64,000 bases of DNA from an uncultured Prevotellaceae bacterium. Lineage in GTDB: Bacteria; Bacteroidota; Bacteroidia; Bacteroidales; Muribaculaceae. The first letter of the stretch is position 1, and each line of letters starts with the position of its first letter. The notes below the pieces were generated by a model. The model did not search any database. It was not told the origin of the DNA and saw only the letters and a list, made by a program, of their open reading frames with translations. This document shows positions 7,645-16,663 of this stretch, piece after piece. The translations under genes were made by a program, and so were the position numbers. The DNA is taken from positions 62,001 to 126,000 of the forward strand of contig CALEJB010000045.1 in the NCBI GenBank assembly GCA_937898675.1, in the 5' to 3' direction.

Positions 7645-9657
7645 TCATCGCTTGAGTGTAATCGGACGAATATTCCGTTCCTTGACATCACCATTGCGAT
7701 AGGCCTCGAGCAACGCCTGCAAGTCCTCGACTTGTGACTTCAGTTCAGTGCCGATGTCGGTATCCTTGACACACATGCGATGGTTGGTGAGTTCGACAAG
7801 CTGATAGGTGGACTTGATGTCCTTGCCCAAGCGCACGGCATCGTCAATCGACGAGAACGGCTCGTGCTGCACGAGCTGGAAACCTCGTGAATGGTACACC
7901 AGCGTATAGCCCGCAATACCTGTCTCGGGTTGATAGGCTTTGGAGAATCCGCCGTCAATCACCATGATCTTGCCATTAGCCTTGATGGGGTTCTCTCCCT
8001 TGATGGTCTTGACAGGCACATGGCCGTTGATAATATGCCGATTGGTGCCCGCAACATCAAATTCGTCCAAAATCATGTCGGCAACCTTTTCATCGTCACG
8101 CATAGCGTAATAGTTGCCTTTCAGCTCCTTGTGCGTCTCCTTGTCGGCGATGAAATAGCGTTCAAATGTCGCCATCTTGCTCTTATCAAAGGCAGGCGAA
8201 TCCTTGCCGCACCACAAATACCAGATGTAGTCAAGAGCAAAAGCGTGATCGTCGGGGTTCTTGCAGCCAAAATAGGCGTCACGAATGAGGTTGCCGGCGC
8301 GCTTCAGCAAGGCTTTGCCCTTGAAGTACTCACCTCGTATGAGCACGTCCTTGAGCGTGCCATCGTCATTGAGCGGGATTGAGGCATGGTAAAGCAGGTT
8401 GCCGTTGGAGATGGTGTAGATGCAACCGTTGCGGAACATGCACTGCATGTGTTTGCGCAGTTTCTCACTCTCGGTAAACGACTGGTGCAACTTCTGAACA
8501 AGGGAATCCTCCTCGGGCGAGAGCTTGAACGGGTGCTTGGGGTCAACAGTCGGGAAATTAGTGTCAAGGAGTTCATATTCCTTGCCGTCAATCTTGATGA
8601 CACCCTTGGCCAGGTCCATCTTGTCAAGCAAGAGACGGTCCTTCATGTCAAAATCGGGACGGCGCTTGATAGCCGCTGCCTCGAGTTTGAACTGGATGAT
8701 GCTGATGGCCTTGTGCATCTGCGCCACGAGTTGTGCCGTGCGTGCGCGCTCGGGGTCATCGGCGCTGCCATCCTTGGGCATGAAACGAACGCAGGGGTCA
8801 TCGTTGTAGGTATCCAGCGCGAACGTTGCCAGCGGCAACAGATTGATGCCATAGCCATCCTCAAGCACGCCGTGGTTGCCATAGCGCAACGCAATGCGGA
8901 GGACATTGGCAATGCTGCAGTCGTTGCCGGCGGCAGCACCCATCCACAGGATGTCGTGGTTGCCCCATTGTATGTCAAAGTTGTGATAATTGCACAGGAT
9001 ATCCATGATTTTATCGGGGCTGGGGCCGCGGTCATACACATCGCCCAGGATGTGCAGCACGTCGATGGTCAGCTGCTGGATAAGGTTGCACATGGCCACG
9101 ATGAAGTCGTCGGCGCGGTGCGTGGTAATAATGGTGCGGACAATCACATCAACATAGGCTTCCTTGTTGGGGTCGCTGCTGTGTTCATGCAGCAGTTCCT
9201 GGATGATATAGGAGAAGTCGCTCGGCAGAGCCTTGTGCACCTTGGAGCGGCTATATTTAGACGACACATTGCGGCACACCATCACCAGGCGGTTGATGGT
9301 GATGAAATACCAGTCATGCAACTCGGCCTCGTCGGTCAATTCGTCCTTGACGAGATCGAGTTTGAGTTCGGGATAGTAGATGAGCGTGCACAGTTCCTTG
9401 CGCTCCTTGGCGCTGATAGAGGCATTGAAAATCTCCCCCACCTTGCGCTTGATTGTCCCGCTGGCATTGCGCAACACATGCTGGAAAGCCTCATACTCTC
9501 CATGGAGGTCGGCGAGAAAATGCTCGGTGCCCTTGGGCAGGTTCAAAATCGCCTCAAGATTAATAATTTCGGTACTGGCTGTGGGGACATTGGGGAAACT
9601 GCGCGAGAGCAATTTCAGGAACCGCAGGTCGCAATGTGGTGTTTCTTCTTGTTTCAT
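7645..9657 (-). CDS. fbp: Fructose-1,6-bisphosphatase, class III
   Basis: 670 residues from the ATG at 9657 (an in-frame TTG two codons earlier is unlikely). Hydrolyses fructose 1,6-bisphosphate to fructose 6-phosphate in gluconeogenesis. It belongs to the metallophosphoesterase-type class III enzymes: the motifs ADLHGEYEAF, GDVYDRGPSPDKIMD and GNHDILWMG give the D-x-H, GDxxDRG and GNHD metal ligands, and NRHIINGHVPV supplies the later His ligand. The length matches the usual 640-670 residues of the family. It is monocistronic on the minus strand, with 61 bases to the end of the helicase gene on the upstream side. Confidence 0.95.
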   Translation of the reverse strand: MKQEETPHCDLRFLKLLSRSFPNVPTASTEIINLEAILNLPKGTEHFLADLHGEYEAFQHVLRNASGTIKRKVGEIFNASISAKERKELCTLIYYPELKLDLVKDELTDEAELHDWYFITINRLVMVCRNVSSKYSRSKVHKALPSDFSYIIQELLHEHSSDPNKEAYVDVIVRTIITTHRADDFIVAMCNLIQQLTIDVLHILGDVYDRGPSPDKIMDILCNYHNFDIQWGNHDILWMGAAAGNDCSIANVLRIALRYGNHGVLEDGYGINLLPLATFALDTYNDDPCVRFMPKDGSADDPERARTAQLVAQMHKAISIIQFKLEAAAIKRRPDFDMKDRLLLDKMDLAKGVIKIDGKEYELLDTNFPTVDPKHPFKLSPEEDSLVQKLHQSFTESEKLRKHMQCMFRNGCIYTISNGNLLYHASIPLNDDGTLKDVLIRGEYFKGKALLKRAGNLIRDAYFGCKNPDDHAFALDYIWYLWCGKDSPAFDKSKMATFERYFIADKETHKELKGNYYAMRDDEKVADMILDEFDVAGTNRHIINGHVPVKTIKGENPIKANGKIMVIDGGFSKAYQPETGIAGYTLVYHSRGFQLVQHEPFSSIDDAVRLGKDIKSTYQLVELTNHRMCVKDTDIGTELKSQVEDLQALLEAYRNGDVKERNIRPITLKR

Positions 9658-9719
9658 AGTCAATTTTGGTTTAATGTATTTAAGGGTATGGTAAATTTGC
9701 TATAATAAGATAACGATAT

Positions 9720-11060
9720 TTAATGTAACATATTGTTTTTCAGCAGCGAAATTCTCACCTTGCGGCCTTTGAGCTTCGCATCGCGCAGACAGGCAAGAAC
9801 CCCTTGGACTGCATGCCTGGGCACGGCAGCCAGGGCATAGTGGTCGCGCACATCAATCCGCCCCACCTCACTCGCGGGGATACCGCCGTTGCGGGCGATG
9901 AAACCCATGATGTCTCCCTTGGAAATTTTCTCCTTCTTGCCCGCCTGAAAATGCAGCGTAGCCATCGGTGCAGCGGCATAGCCGCTCGTTGTGGGCAGCG
10001 GTTCAAACACCTCGTTGGCATCAATCCATTCGGGCAACACCTCGCCGGGAGCGGTAATAACATAGGCCTCACCTGTTGCATCGACACGAGCCGTGCGTCC
10101 GTTGCGATGGGTGTAAGTCTGCTCATTCACCGGCAGGTGATAGTGTACGATATGGGCCACAGTGTCGATGTCAAGCCCTCGCGACGCCAAGTCGGTTGAG
10201 ACCAATACGGCAAGGCTTCCATTATTGAGCATGGCCACGACGCACTCGCGTTGCATCTGGTCCATCGCGCCATGATACAAACCGGCCGGGATGCCAGCCT
10301 TGAGCAGTGACTGATGAATGCGCTCCGCACTCTCGCGATAGTTGGCAAACACGATAGTCTTTCCATTGCCCAAACCGAGGAGCAACCGCCGGAGCGTGTC
10401 GAGTTTGTCCTTGCTGTCGGCCGGCACCTGACGTGCCATGATGCGCTGGGCTGGAGCGTCATCGCATTGCAGCACGTTGAGTACATAAGGATTGTGCAAC
10501 CGCACATAATCAGGAACAGCATCAAGCACCGTGGCCGAAACGAGGATGCGGCGCGCCAGCCGCGGCATAGTCTTGAGCAGCCGGCGCATCTCGTCCTCAA
10601 AGCCCAGTTCCAAGGCCTTGTCCATCTCATCAAGAACTAACAGGCGGGCGCCGCTGAGATTGATGTGCCCGCGCTTGTGATGGTCGAGCAAGCGGCCTGG
10701 AGTCGCCACAACGATGTCGGGCGTAACGGCAAGCGATGCTTTTTCATCAGCAACGGAGTGGCCTCCATAACACGGCGTTACCTTGAATCCGGCCGCCAAT
10801 GAACGCAGCACTTCGCTTGTCTGCATCACCAATTCACGCGACGGGGCCATCACCACGGCTTGCAGGCCGCCCATTGGAGGCTGCATGGCATGCAACAGGC
10901 ACAGGGCAAAGGCCAGCGTTTTTCCCGTTCCCGTGGGCGAGTACAACACCAGGTCTCCCCTGCCCGACTTCCACGAGTCCAACGCGGCGCGCTGCATGCC
11001 GTTGAGCGATTCAATGCCCAAGCGCGTCTTCACTGACTGCAGTATCTCCCTCTCATTCAT
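9720..11060 (-). CDS. dbpA: DbpA-like DEAD-box RNA helicase (DEMD variant)
   Basis: 446 residues starting at MNEREILQ. A longer in-frame reading begins upstream of the promoter and is rejected. The helicase core shows motif I SPTGTGKT, Ia APSRELV, motif III SAT, motif V STDLASRGLDID and motif VI HRNGRTAR. Motif II reads DEMD instead of DEAD; the two acidic metal/ATP residues and final Asp remain. The last ~75 residues (MGFIARNGGIPASEVGRIDV onward) are a DbpA-type RNA-recognition domain, which in Escherichia coli binds hairpin 92 of 23S rRNA during 50S assembly. A complete promoter at 11068-11098 predicts transcription starting almost at the ATG. Confidence 0.88.
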   Translation of the reverse strand: MNEREILQSVKTRLGIESLNGMQRAALDSWKSGRGDLVLYSPTGTGKTLAFALCLLHAMQPPMGGLQAVVMAPSRELVMQTSEVLRSLAAGFKVTPCYGGHSVADEKASLAVTPDIVVATPGRLLDHHKRGHINLSGARLLVLDEMDKALELGFEDEMRRLLKTMPRLARRILVSATVLDAVPDYVRLHNPYVLNVLQCDDAPAQRIMARQVPADSKDKLDTLRRLLLGLGNGKTIVFANYRESAERIHQSLLKAGIPAGLYHGAMDQMQRECVVAMLNNGSLAVLVSTDLASRGLDIDTVAHIVHYHLPVNEQTYTHRNGRTARVDATGEAYVITAPGEVLPEWIDANEVFEPLPTTSGYAAAPMATLHFQAGKKEKISKGDIMGFIARNGGIPASEVGRIDVRDHYALAAVPRHAVQGVLACLRDAKLKGRKVRISLLKNNMLH

Positions 11061-11067
11061 GATTGCA

Positions 11068-11098
11068 CAAAGGTACTCCAAAACCGCGAAACGGCAAA
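11068..11098 (-). promoter_or_regulatory. Promoter of the dbpA-like gene, near-leaderless
   Basis: Minus-strand TTTG (11098-11095), 19 bases, TACCTTTG (11075-11068), an exact consensus match. The -7 box ends 7 bases before the ATG at 11060, so the transcript would have almost no 5' leader. Confidence 0.75.
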
Positions 11099-11124
11099 GC
11101 CACATGTAGAGAAGTGAATCAAAA

Positions 11125-11679
11125 TCATGTTGTGCGAATCGGTCGGCAGGGGTTGCCGACTGCGACAGTGTGTGGGGGAATGTCACGGGTGACCACCGAG
11201 CCGGCACCGACGACACACCCGTCACCGATAGTCACTCCAGGCAACACGGTGACGTTGCCGCCAATCCACACGTCGTTGCCAACCGTGATGGGGCGGGCGC
11301 ATTCCAAGCCCTGGTTGCGCCGCGCGACGTCCAACGGGTGGCCTGCTGTATAGAAACCGCAGTTGGGACCGACAAAGACATTGTCGCCAAACGTCACCCG
11401 CGCGGCATCGAGAATGACCAGGTTGCAGTTGGCAAAGAAATTCATGCCCACATGCACATTGAAACCATAATCGCACTTGAAAGGCTGGATGATGCGAATC
11501 CCTTGCCCCGCCGTTCCCAACATGGCGCTCAACTGCTTGGTCAAACGCTCTATTTGATCGGGAGACGTGTGGTTGTAGTCAAAACACCGTTTTTCGCACT
11601 GACGAATGAGTCCCAGCAACTCGGGATCATGATTGGCATCATAGAGCTCCCCGGCCATCATTTTCTCTCTTTCGGTCAT
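11125..11679 (-). CDS. Sugar O-acetyltransferase (Maa/LacA family)
   Basis: 184 residues from MTEREKMMAGELYD, which is the standard start of maltose/galactoside O-acetyltransferases. The N-terminal Maa domain (to about residue 60) is followed by a left-handed beta-helix of hexapeptide repeats: VTFGDNVFVGPNCGFYTAGHP carries the catalytic His, and ITVGNDVWIGGNVTVLPGV and IGDGCVVGAGSVVTRDIPP close the coil. It transfers acetyl from acetyl-CoA to a sugar hydroxyl; the sugar is unknown. A minus-strand -7 box TATCTTTG lies at 11701-11708, 22 bases before the ATG. Confidence 0.9.
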   Translation of the reverse strand: MTEREKMMAGELYDANHDPELLGLIRQCEKRCFDYNHTSPDQIERLTKQLSAMLGTAGQGIRIIQPFKCDYGFNVHVGMNFFANCNLVILDAARVTFGDNVFVGPNCGFYTAGHPLDVARRNQGLECARPITVGNDVWIGGNVTVLPGVTIGDGCVVGAGSVVTRDIPPHTVAVGNPCRPIRTT

Positions 11680-11700
11680 ACTTTTTTCATTTATTTGACG

Positions 11701-11708
11701 CAAAGATA
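11701..11708 (-). promoter_or_regulatory. Candidate -7 box for the acetyltransferase
   Basis: Minus-strand TATCTTTG matches TAnnTTTG, 22 bases upstream of the ATG at 11679. The -33 element is weak. Confidence 0.45.
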
Positions 11709-11777
11709 CAACAAATTCCCCCGCCAACCATTATTGACAGGGGAATTGATGTTTAGGATTTAGTCATCAGCGGTGAT

Positions 11778-13415
11778 TTACATCATGCCGCCCATGCCGC
11801 CGCCCATGCCGGGGGCACCAGCGGGCATAGGCTCGGGTTCCTTCTTCTCGGCAATGACGCACTCGGTGGTCAGGAACATGCCGGCGATGCTGGCAGCGTT
11901 CTCAAGAGCAATGCGTGCCACCTTGGCGGGGTCGATAACGCCGGTCTCAAAGAGGTTCTCGTATTTCTCGGTGCGGGCGTTGTAGCCAAAGTCGCCCTTG
12001 CCTTCCTTGACGCGGTTGACAACCACGGCGCCTTCCAGACCTGCGTTGGCAACGATTTGGCGCAGCGGCTCCTCGATGGCGCGCTGGATGATGTGGATGC
12101 CGGTGGTCTCGTCGTCGTTCTCACCCTTCGTGCCCTCGAGCGATGCCAGGGTGCGGATGTAGGCGGTGCCGCCGCCGGGCACGATGCCCTCGGCCACAGC
12201 GGCGCGGGTTGCGCTCAGCGCATCATCAACGCGGTCCTTCTTTTCCTTCATCTCCACCTCGCTGGGGGCGCCAATGTAGAGGACAGCGACGCCGCCCGAC
12301 ATCTTGGCAAGACGCTCCTGGAGTTTTTCCTTGTCGTAGGTGGACTTGGTGTTCTCGATTTGAACGCGGATCTGAGCGATGCGGTCGGCAATCTGGTCCT
12401 TGTCACCGGCGCCATTGACGATGGTGGTGTTCTCCTTGTCAACAGTCACCTTCTCGGCAGTGCCCAGCATCTCGAGGGTGGCCTTTTCGAGCGTCAGGCC
12501 AGTCTCCTCGCTGATGACGGTGCCGCCAGTGAGGATGGCGATGTCCTGCAGCATCTCCTTGCGGCGGTCGCCAAAGCCGGGAGCCTTGACAGCGCAAACC
12601 TCGAGCGAGCCGCGCAGACGGTTGACAACCAGCGACGCAAGTGCCTCGCCGTCAACATCCTCGGCAATGATGAGCATGGGGCGATGGGCCTGAACAGCAC
12701 CCTGCAACAGGGGCAGGAGGTCCTTCAAACCCGAAATCTTCTTGTCAAAAATGAGGATATAGGGGCGCTCCATCTCACATGCCATTTTGTCGGCATTGGT
12801 GACAAAGTAGGGCGAGATGTAGCCGCGGTCGAACTGCATGCCCTCAACCACGTCAACGTGGGTCTCGGTGCCCTTGGCTTCCTCGACGGTGATCACGCCG
12901 TCTTTCTTCACCTTCTTCATGGCCTCGGCAATGAGTGCGCCGATGGTCTCGTCGTTGTTAGCGCTGACGCGGGCAACATTCTCAATCTTGCCAAAGTCGT
13001 CGCCCACCTCTTGTGCCATATCCTTGATGCCGGCCACAACAGTCTTGACGGCCTTGTCGATGCCGCGCTTGATGTCCATGGGGTTGGCGCCGGCGGCCAC
13101 GTTCTTCAAGCCCTCGGTGATGATGGCCTGGGCCAGCACCGTGGCGGTGGTGGTGCCGTCGCCGGCATCGTCGTTGGTCTTGCTGGCCACTTCCTTAACC
13201 AGTTGTGCGCCGATGTTCTGGAACTCGTCCTCGAGTTCAACCTCACGGGCAACAGTCACGCCGTCCTTGGTGATGTGGGGAGCGCCATACTTCTTGTCAA
13301 TGATGACATTGCGGCCCTTGGGGCCAAGGGTCACCTTAACGGCGTCGCTCAACTGGTCAACACCTTTCTTCAATTCTTCACGGGCTTTGATATCAAAATT
13401 AATCAACTTTGCCAT
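11778..13415 (-). CDS. groL: Chaperonin GroEL (60 kDa)
   Basis: 545 residues, full-length GroEL. It forms the double-ring chamber that folds cytosolic proteins with ATP. Conserved segments include VTLGPKGRNVIIDKKYGAP near the N-terminus, AGDGTTTATVLAQAI (ATP site) and the long apical and equatorial regions; the C-terminus ends in the flexible GGM-type tail (GMGGGMGGMM). It lies 36 bases downstream of groES in the same operon. No CIRCE operator was found upstream. Confidence 0.99.
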   Translation of the reverse strand: MAKLINFDIKAREELKKGVDQLSDAVKVTLGPKGRNVIIDKKYGAPHITKDGVTVAREVELEDEFQNIGAQLVKEVASKTNDDAGDGTTTATVLAQAIITEGLKNVAAGANPMDIKRGIDKAVKTVVAGIKDMAQEVGDDFGKIENVARVSANNDETIGALIAEAMKKVKKDGVITVEEAKGTETHVDVVEGMQFDRGYISPYFVTNADKMACEMERPYILIFDKKISGLKDLLPLLQGAVQAHRPMLIIAEDVDGEALASLVVNRLRGSLEVCAVKAPGFGDRRKEMLQDIAILTGGTVISEETGLTLEKATLEMLGTAEKVTVDKENTTIVNGAGDKDQIADRIAQIRVQIENTKSTYDKEKLQERLAKMSGGVAVLYIGAPSEVEMKEKKDRVDDALSATRAAVAEGIVPGGGTAYIRTLASLEGTKGENDDETTGIHIIQRAIEEPLRQIVANAGLEGAVVVNRVKEGKGDFGYNARTEKYENLFETGVIDPAKVARIALENAASIAGMFLTTECVIAEKKEPEPMPAGAPGMGGGMGGMM

Positions 13416-13451
13416 AATGTTGTTTCTCCTTGTTTTTCGAATTAATAAAAA

Positions 13452-13724
13452 TCATTCCTCCACGATAGCCAGGATATCGTTCTGACGCATCATCAGCAAC
13501 TTCTCGCCGTCAATCTCAATCTCGGTTCCGGCATACTTGCTGTAAAGCACGGTGTCACCGGCCTTGACGACCATCACTTCGTCCTTGGTGCCGTTACCGG
13601 CTGCGCGAACGGTGCCCTTGAGGGGCTTCTCTTTAGCACTGTCGGGGATGATAATGCCGCCGACAACTTCCTCGGCCTTAGCGGGTTCAATAAGAACGCG
13701 GTCATTTAATGGTTTAATAATCAT
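13452..13724 (-). CDS. groS: Co-chaperonin GroES (10 kDa)
   Basis: 90 residues, the lid of the GroEL chamber. The IKPLNDRVLIEPAKAEE opening and the mobile-loop GGIIIPDSAKEKP are characteristic. It is the first gene of groES-groEL. The 200 bases upstream (13725-13927) have no recognisable TAnnTTTG box and no CIRCE element but contain nested inverted repeats (13816-13851). Confidence 0.98.
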   Translation of the reverse strand: MIIKPLNDRVLIEPAKAEEVVGGIIIPDSAKEKPLKGTVRAAGNGTKDEVMVVKAGDTVLYSKYAGTEIEIDGEKLLMMRQNDILAIVEE

Positions 13725-13815
13725 GATTTTTTGAAATGTTTTTAATTGTTATTGTTACTTGATTGAAATCTTTTTCTGACTCTATATCATGCAACCAACG
13801 TGCCAATGGAGATTT

Positions 13816-13851
13816 CACGGGTTAAATGCGACATTTTGTCACCCCGTGACA
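13816..13851 (-). repeat. Nested inverted repeats upstream of groES
   Basis: TGTCAC at 13837-13842 is a perfect inverted repeat of GTGACA at 13846-13851 (3-base spacer). The segment CCCGTG (13843-13848) can instead pair with CACGGG at 13816-13821. The two pairings exclude each other. The element is ~90-130 bases upstream of groES and ~80-110 bases downstream of the glycosyltransferase stop, without a T-run, so it may be an operator, an RNA switch, or a weak operon end. Confidence 0.35.
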
Positions 13852-13927
13852 GACTGGACGGATTGTTTCAAAAGCAAACCGCCAAATCGGGCATGATTCA
13901 GCGGTTGGATATCATTGTTTGCCAGGA

Positions 13928-14902
13928 TTAATGCGTTATTAGCCGCGTCAAGGCAAACGACCTTCCCGCCAGCCAGGCATAGGCGCTCATTTTCCAAGAG
14001 GACAAGTGAGTTTTGGCAATCAACGGGCCGTAATCCTTGACAACTTGTTGCATCACGGCAATATTATCGCGATTGTCATAATTGCTTCGAGCCGCACTGC
14101 GGAGCAACAATGTCATCTCGATAGCAAAACGAGCGCGGGCAATGTCGAGATACTGAGGCCACAGCCTCTCGGTGTCGGCGGATATTTGTTTCCACACGCG
14201 ATAGGCGCTAAACTGGCGGTCGTCAAACTTCGAGTGCGAGATGCTGTTGCCGTTCATGCGGTAGTGGTAAAACCTGTTGGGGAGAATCCTCACCCCATTG
14301 ACCTGCTGCAGGACTTGCCAGCACATCAACGCATCCTCGCCGTAACTGATTTGGTCGCCAAACCGCTTTCCGTCGAACAGACAGCGGCGAACCACTTTGG
14401 AGCACAGCGAACCGCGGAAGTTAATGTGCTCAAGAAAATGCATGATGGACTCTTCGTGGGTGTAACTCTCACATTCAAGAGTCAAATTGGGCGTCTCTGA
14501 AACATTGCGGCCGTTCTTGACATCATCGGGGGTAAATGCAACCATTCCATAAGAGACCATATCATAGTCCCCCTCCTGCTGCTTCCGCATCAATTCCTCA
14601 ATCGTCGCGGCATCAATCCAGTCGTCGCTGTCAACAAACACGACAAACTCGCCGCGGGCCTTGTCGAGCAAGCGGTTGCGGGTTTCGGCAACTCCGCTGT
14701 TGGGCTGGGAATATACCTCAATGCGCTCATCGCGGGCGGCGTAGTCCTGCATGATTTGCCAAGAACGGTCCTTTGAACCGTCATCAATCAGCACGACCTG
14801 CAGATTTCGGTAGGTCTGATTGATGATGCTGCCGATGCACTCGCCGAGGAAAGGCTCGACATTATAGACAGGAATGAGGATTGATACCAACGGCTGTTGC
14901 AT
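13928..14902 (-). CDS. Glycosyltransferase family 2
   Basis: 324 residues from MQQPLVSILIPVYNVE; a TTG ten codons upstream would overlap the previous gene and is less likely. The GT-A fold is evident: LVSILIPVYNVEPFLGECI, VVLIDDGSKDRS and the metal-binding VFVDSDDWID near residue 85-95. About 200 further residues form the acceptor-specific C-terminal part. It would transfer a sugar from a nucleotide donor to a growing glycan on the cytoplasmic face. It is the last gene of the four-gene glycan operon and starts 7 bases after the TPP enzyme's stop. Donor and acceptor cannot be read from the sequence. Confidence 0.9.
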   Translation of the reverse strand: MQQPLVSILIPVYNVEPFLGECIGSIINQTYRNLQVVLIDDGSKDRSWQIMQDYAARDERIEVYSQPNSGVAETRNRLLDKARGEFVVFVDSDDWIDAATIEELMRKQQEGDYDMVSYGMVAFTPDDVKNGRNVSETPNLTLECESYTHEESIMHFLEHINFRGSLCSKVVRRCLFDGKRFGDQISYGEDALMCWQVLQQVNGVRILPNRFYHYRMNGNSISHSKFDDRQFSAYRVWKQISADTERLWPQYLDIARARFAIEMTLLLRSAARSNYDNRDNIAVMQQVVKDYGPLIAKTHLSSWKMSAYAWLAGRSFALTRLITH

Positions 14903-14909
14903 GATACTA

Positions 14910-16652
14910 TTACTTTCGGATGATTTGTCCAATCTTGCTGGTGAGTTTATCGCCCAAGATATTGCGGGCCATCTGCTTGATAGAACCTTTGCCGTCGGTC
15001 AGCGCCGTGCGCACCAGACGGATAGCGTCGCTCTCGTCGTCACTATCGGTGAACACTTCAAATATCATGGGGCAGTCACTTGCCTTTGCACTGAAGAATT
15101 TCTCATACACCGCAAGGAATTCCTCCTTGTTGCATGCTGAGATATACTCATAGCCCAAGTCCTGGGCGTAATGCTTGACCAGGTCTTGCGACTTATTGCC
15201 AAAATGACCTGCGGCAGCCATGAACGGGTCGCCGTCCTCGCCAAACCTGGACGCCGGGTGGTCGCTGTTGTGGAACTCGGTGCCGCGGCCGTTGTTCACG
15301 AGCATAATGCGCACATTGTTCCCGACATGACGGTTGCCCAACACATTGAGGTCATAGAAGAATGCCAAGTCGCCAACGACGGCAAAGCACAGTTTGTCGG
15401 GGCTGGCCAGCGAGGCACCAATCAAGGTGGAGACATCGCCGTCAATGCCAAATCCTCCTACGTTGCAAGCGGTCGTCACACTCTTGGGCAAGTCAAAATA
15501 ACTCCAGCATCGCAGCGAGTTCAGGATGCCCACATGCAGTACCGCGCCCTCGGGAACGATGGGAGAACACTGCTGGGCAATCCACACATTGGAGAACGGC
15601 AGTTCGGGCAGCGAGGCCAACGCCTGCTTGTGCCAGTGTTGGCAAGTTTCAAGATAGGCGGTGCGCGGCACATTGGAGGTAGCATAATGCTCAAAGAAGG
15701 TCACCTCCTCCATCTCAAACACGGCGGTCAGTTTCTTGAAGCGGTCCCTCAACTCGCCGTCGGGATTGACGCGCCACACGGCATCGGGGACGAGTGCGTC
15801 CATCGAATAGTCGCCGCTGACCTCGCCGATGTGAATCAGCAAATTGGGCCTAATCGGGCCCTTGTCCCAGTCAAACTGCGAAGCGATTGTGGCCTGGTGG
15901 AACTCATATTTGCCGTGGTAACCACTTGTGAGGTCGCAGAAGACCACGGCGTCGTGGCTCCCGCAAAACGCGTCAATCGCGTTTGTCAACCGCTCGTTGC
16001 AGGGCTGGTGAGCGCCGATGAATATGGCAATTTTGCCCTCGCTGGGCAACGCGGGAAAGTCATCGTGCGGCATGATGCGGCGAATTTGACGCGCTGGCGG
16101 CAGTTCCTGCAACGAGAAGTCCTGACTGTAGGCCGTTTCAAGGTTGATGTGCACCGGTCCGCCGCCATGACGGCGAAGGGCGAGCAAAGCCTTGTTAGCC
16201 TTAATCTCACAATCCCACTCTTCGTCTTTGGTCCTCACCATATTCAGCAGAACACTCTCAACCACCATGTCGGCCATCTGGCTGGAGCGGTCAATCACCT
16301 GTGGCATCAAGTGTCCCACGCGCATGGGATTTTGGGTGGATGTCACAGCCAGGACGGGCAACTTGCGATAATAGGCCTCGGTCATGCCCGAAACATAGTT
16401 GCGCGATGCCGTCGCACCCGTGCAAGTGAGCACGACAGGTTCACCGCTCTCGCTGGCGATGCCGCAGGCCAGATAGGCCGCCGAACGCTCGTCGACCGAC
16501 GAGAACACCTTGAAAAACGGGTCGCTCTGCACACTCGCCACAAAGTTGATGTTCGTTGTACCCGGCGAGGCAATCACATACCTGATGCCATTGGCCTTGA
16601 GCAAAGCCACCAATATCTGTACATTACGCTCTGATGAATAGAATTTGTCCAT
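14910..16652 (-). CDS. MenD-like thiamine-diphosphate enzyme of the glycan operon
   Basis: 580 residues with the three-domain layout of TPP enzymes. N-terminal Pyr domain: VIASPGTTNINFVASV and FSSVDERSAAYLACGIA, whose Glu is the likely cofactor-activating residue. C-terminal PP domain: VVGDLAFFYDLNVLGNRHVGN followed by MLVNN, the GDx(~26)NN TPP/magnesium motif. It is closest to MenD in layout, but no other menaquinone gene is near and the gene sits between a flippase, an SDR and a glycosyltransferase. The likely job is making or modifying an unusual sugar or acid substituent for a surface glycan (inference). The substrate is unknown; true MenD is less likely from context. Confidence 0.75.
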   Translation of the reverse strand: MDKFYSSERNVQILVALLKANGIRYVIASPGTTNINFVASVQSDPFFKVFSSVDERSAAYLACGIASESGEPVVLTCTGATASRNYVSGMTEAYYRKLPVLAVTSTQNPMRVGHLMPQVIDRSSQMADMVVESVLLNMVRTKDEEWDCEIKANKALLALRRHGGGPVHINLETAYSQDFSLQELPPARQIRRIMPHDDFPALPSEGKIAIFIGAHQPCNERLTNAIDAFCGSHDAVVFCDLTSGYHGKYEFHQATIASQFDWDKGPIRPNLLIHIGEVSGDYSMDALVPDAVWRVNPDGELRDRFKKLTAVFEMEEVTFFEHYATSNVPRTAYLETCQHWHKQALASLPELPFSNVWIAQQCSPIVPEGAVLHVGILNSLRCWSYFDLPKSVTTACNVGGFGIDGDVSTLIGASLASPDKLCFAVVGDLAFFYDLNVLGNRHVGNNVRIMLVNNGRGTEFHNSDHPASRFGEDGDPFMAAAGHFGNKSQDLVKHYAQDLGYEYISACNKEEFLAVYEKFFSAKASDCPMIFEVFTDSDDESDAIRLVRTALTDGKGSIKQMARNILGDKLTSKIGQIIRK

Positions 16653-16663
16653 AATGTGTTATT

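Noticed and set aside
12057..13445. Long open frame antisense to groEL and similar ones antisense to fbp (8386-9705), the MenD-like gene (15171-16634), tgt (38078-39208) and the M3 peptidase (50192-51640)
   Set aside because: These are reading-frame shadows of codon-biased real genes on the other strand; none has a recognisable domain or its own promoter.
13837..13851. CIRCE element before groES
   Set aside because: The CIRCE sequence is TTAGCACTC-N9-GAGTGCTAA. The palindrome here is different.
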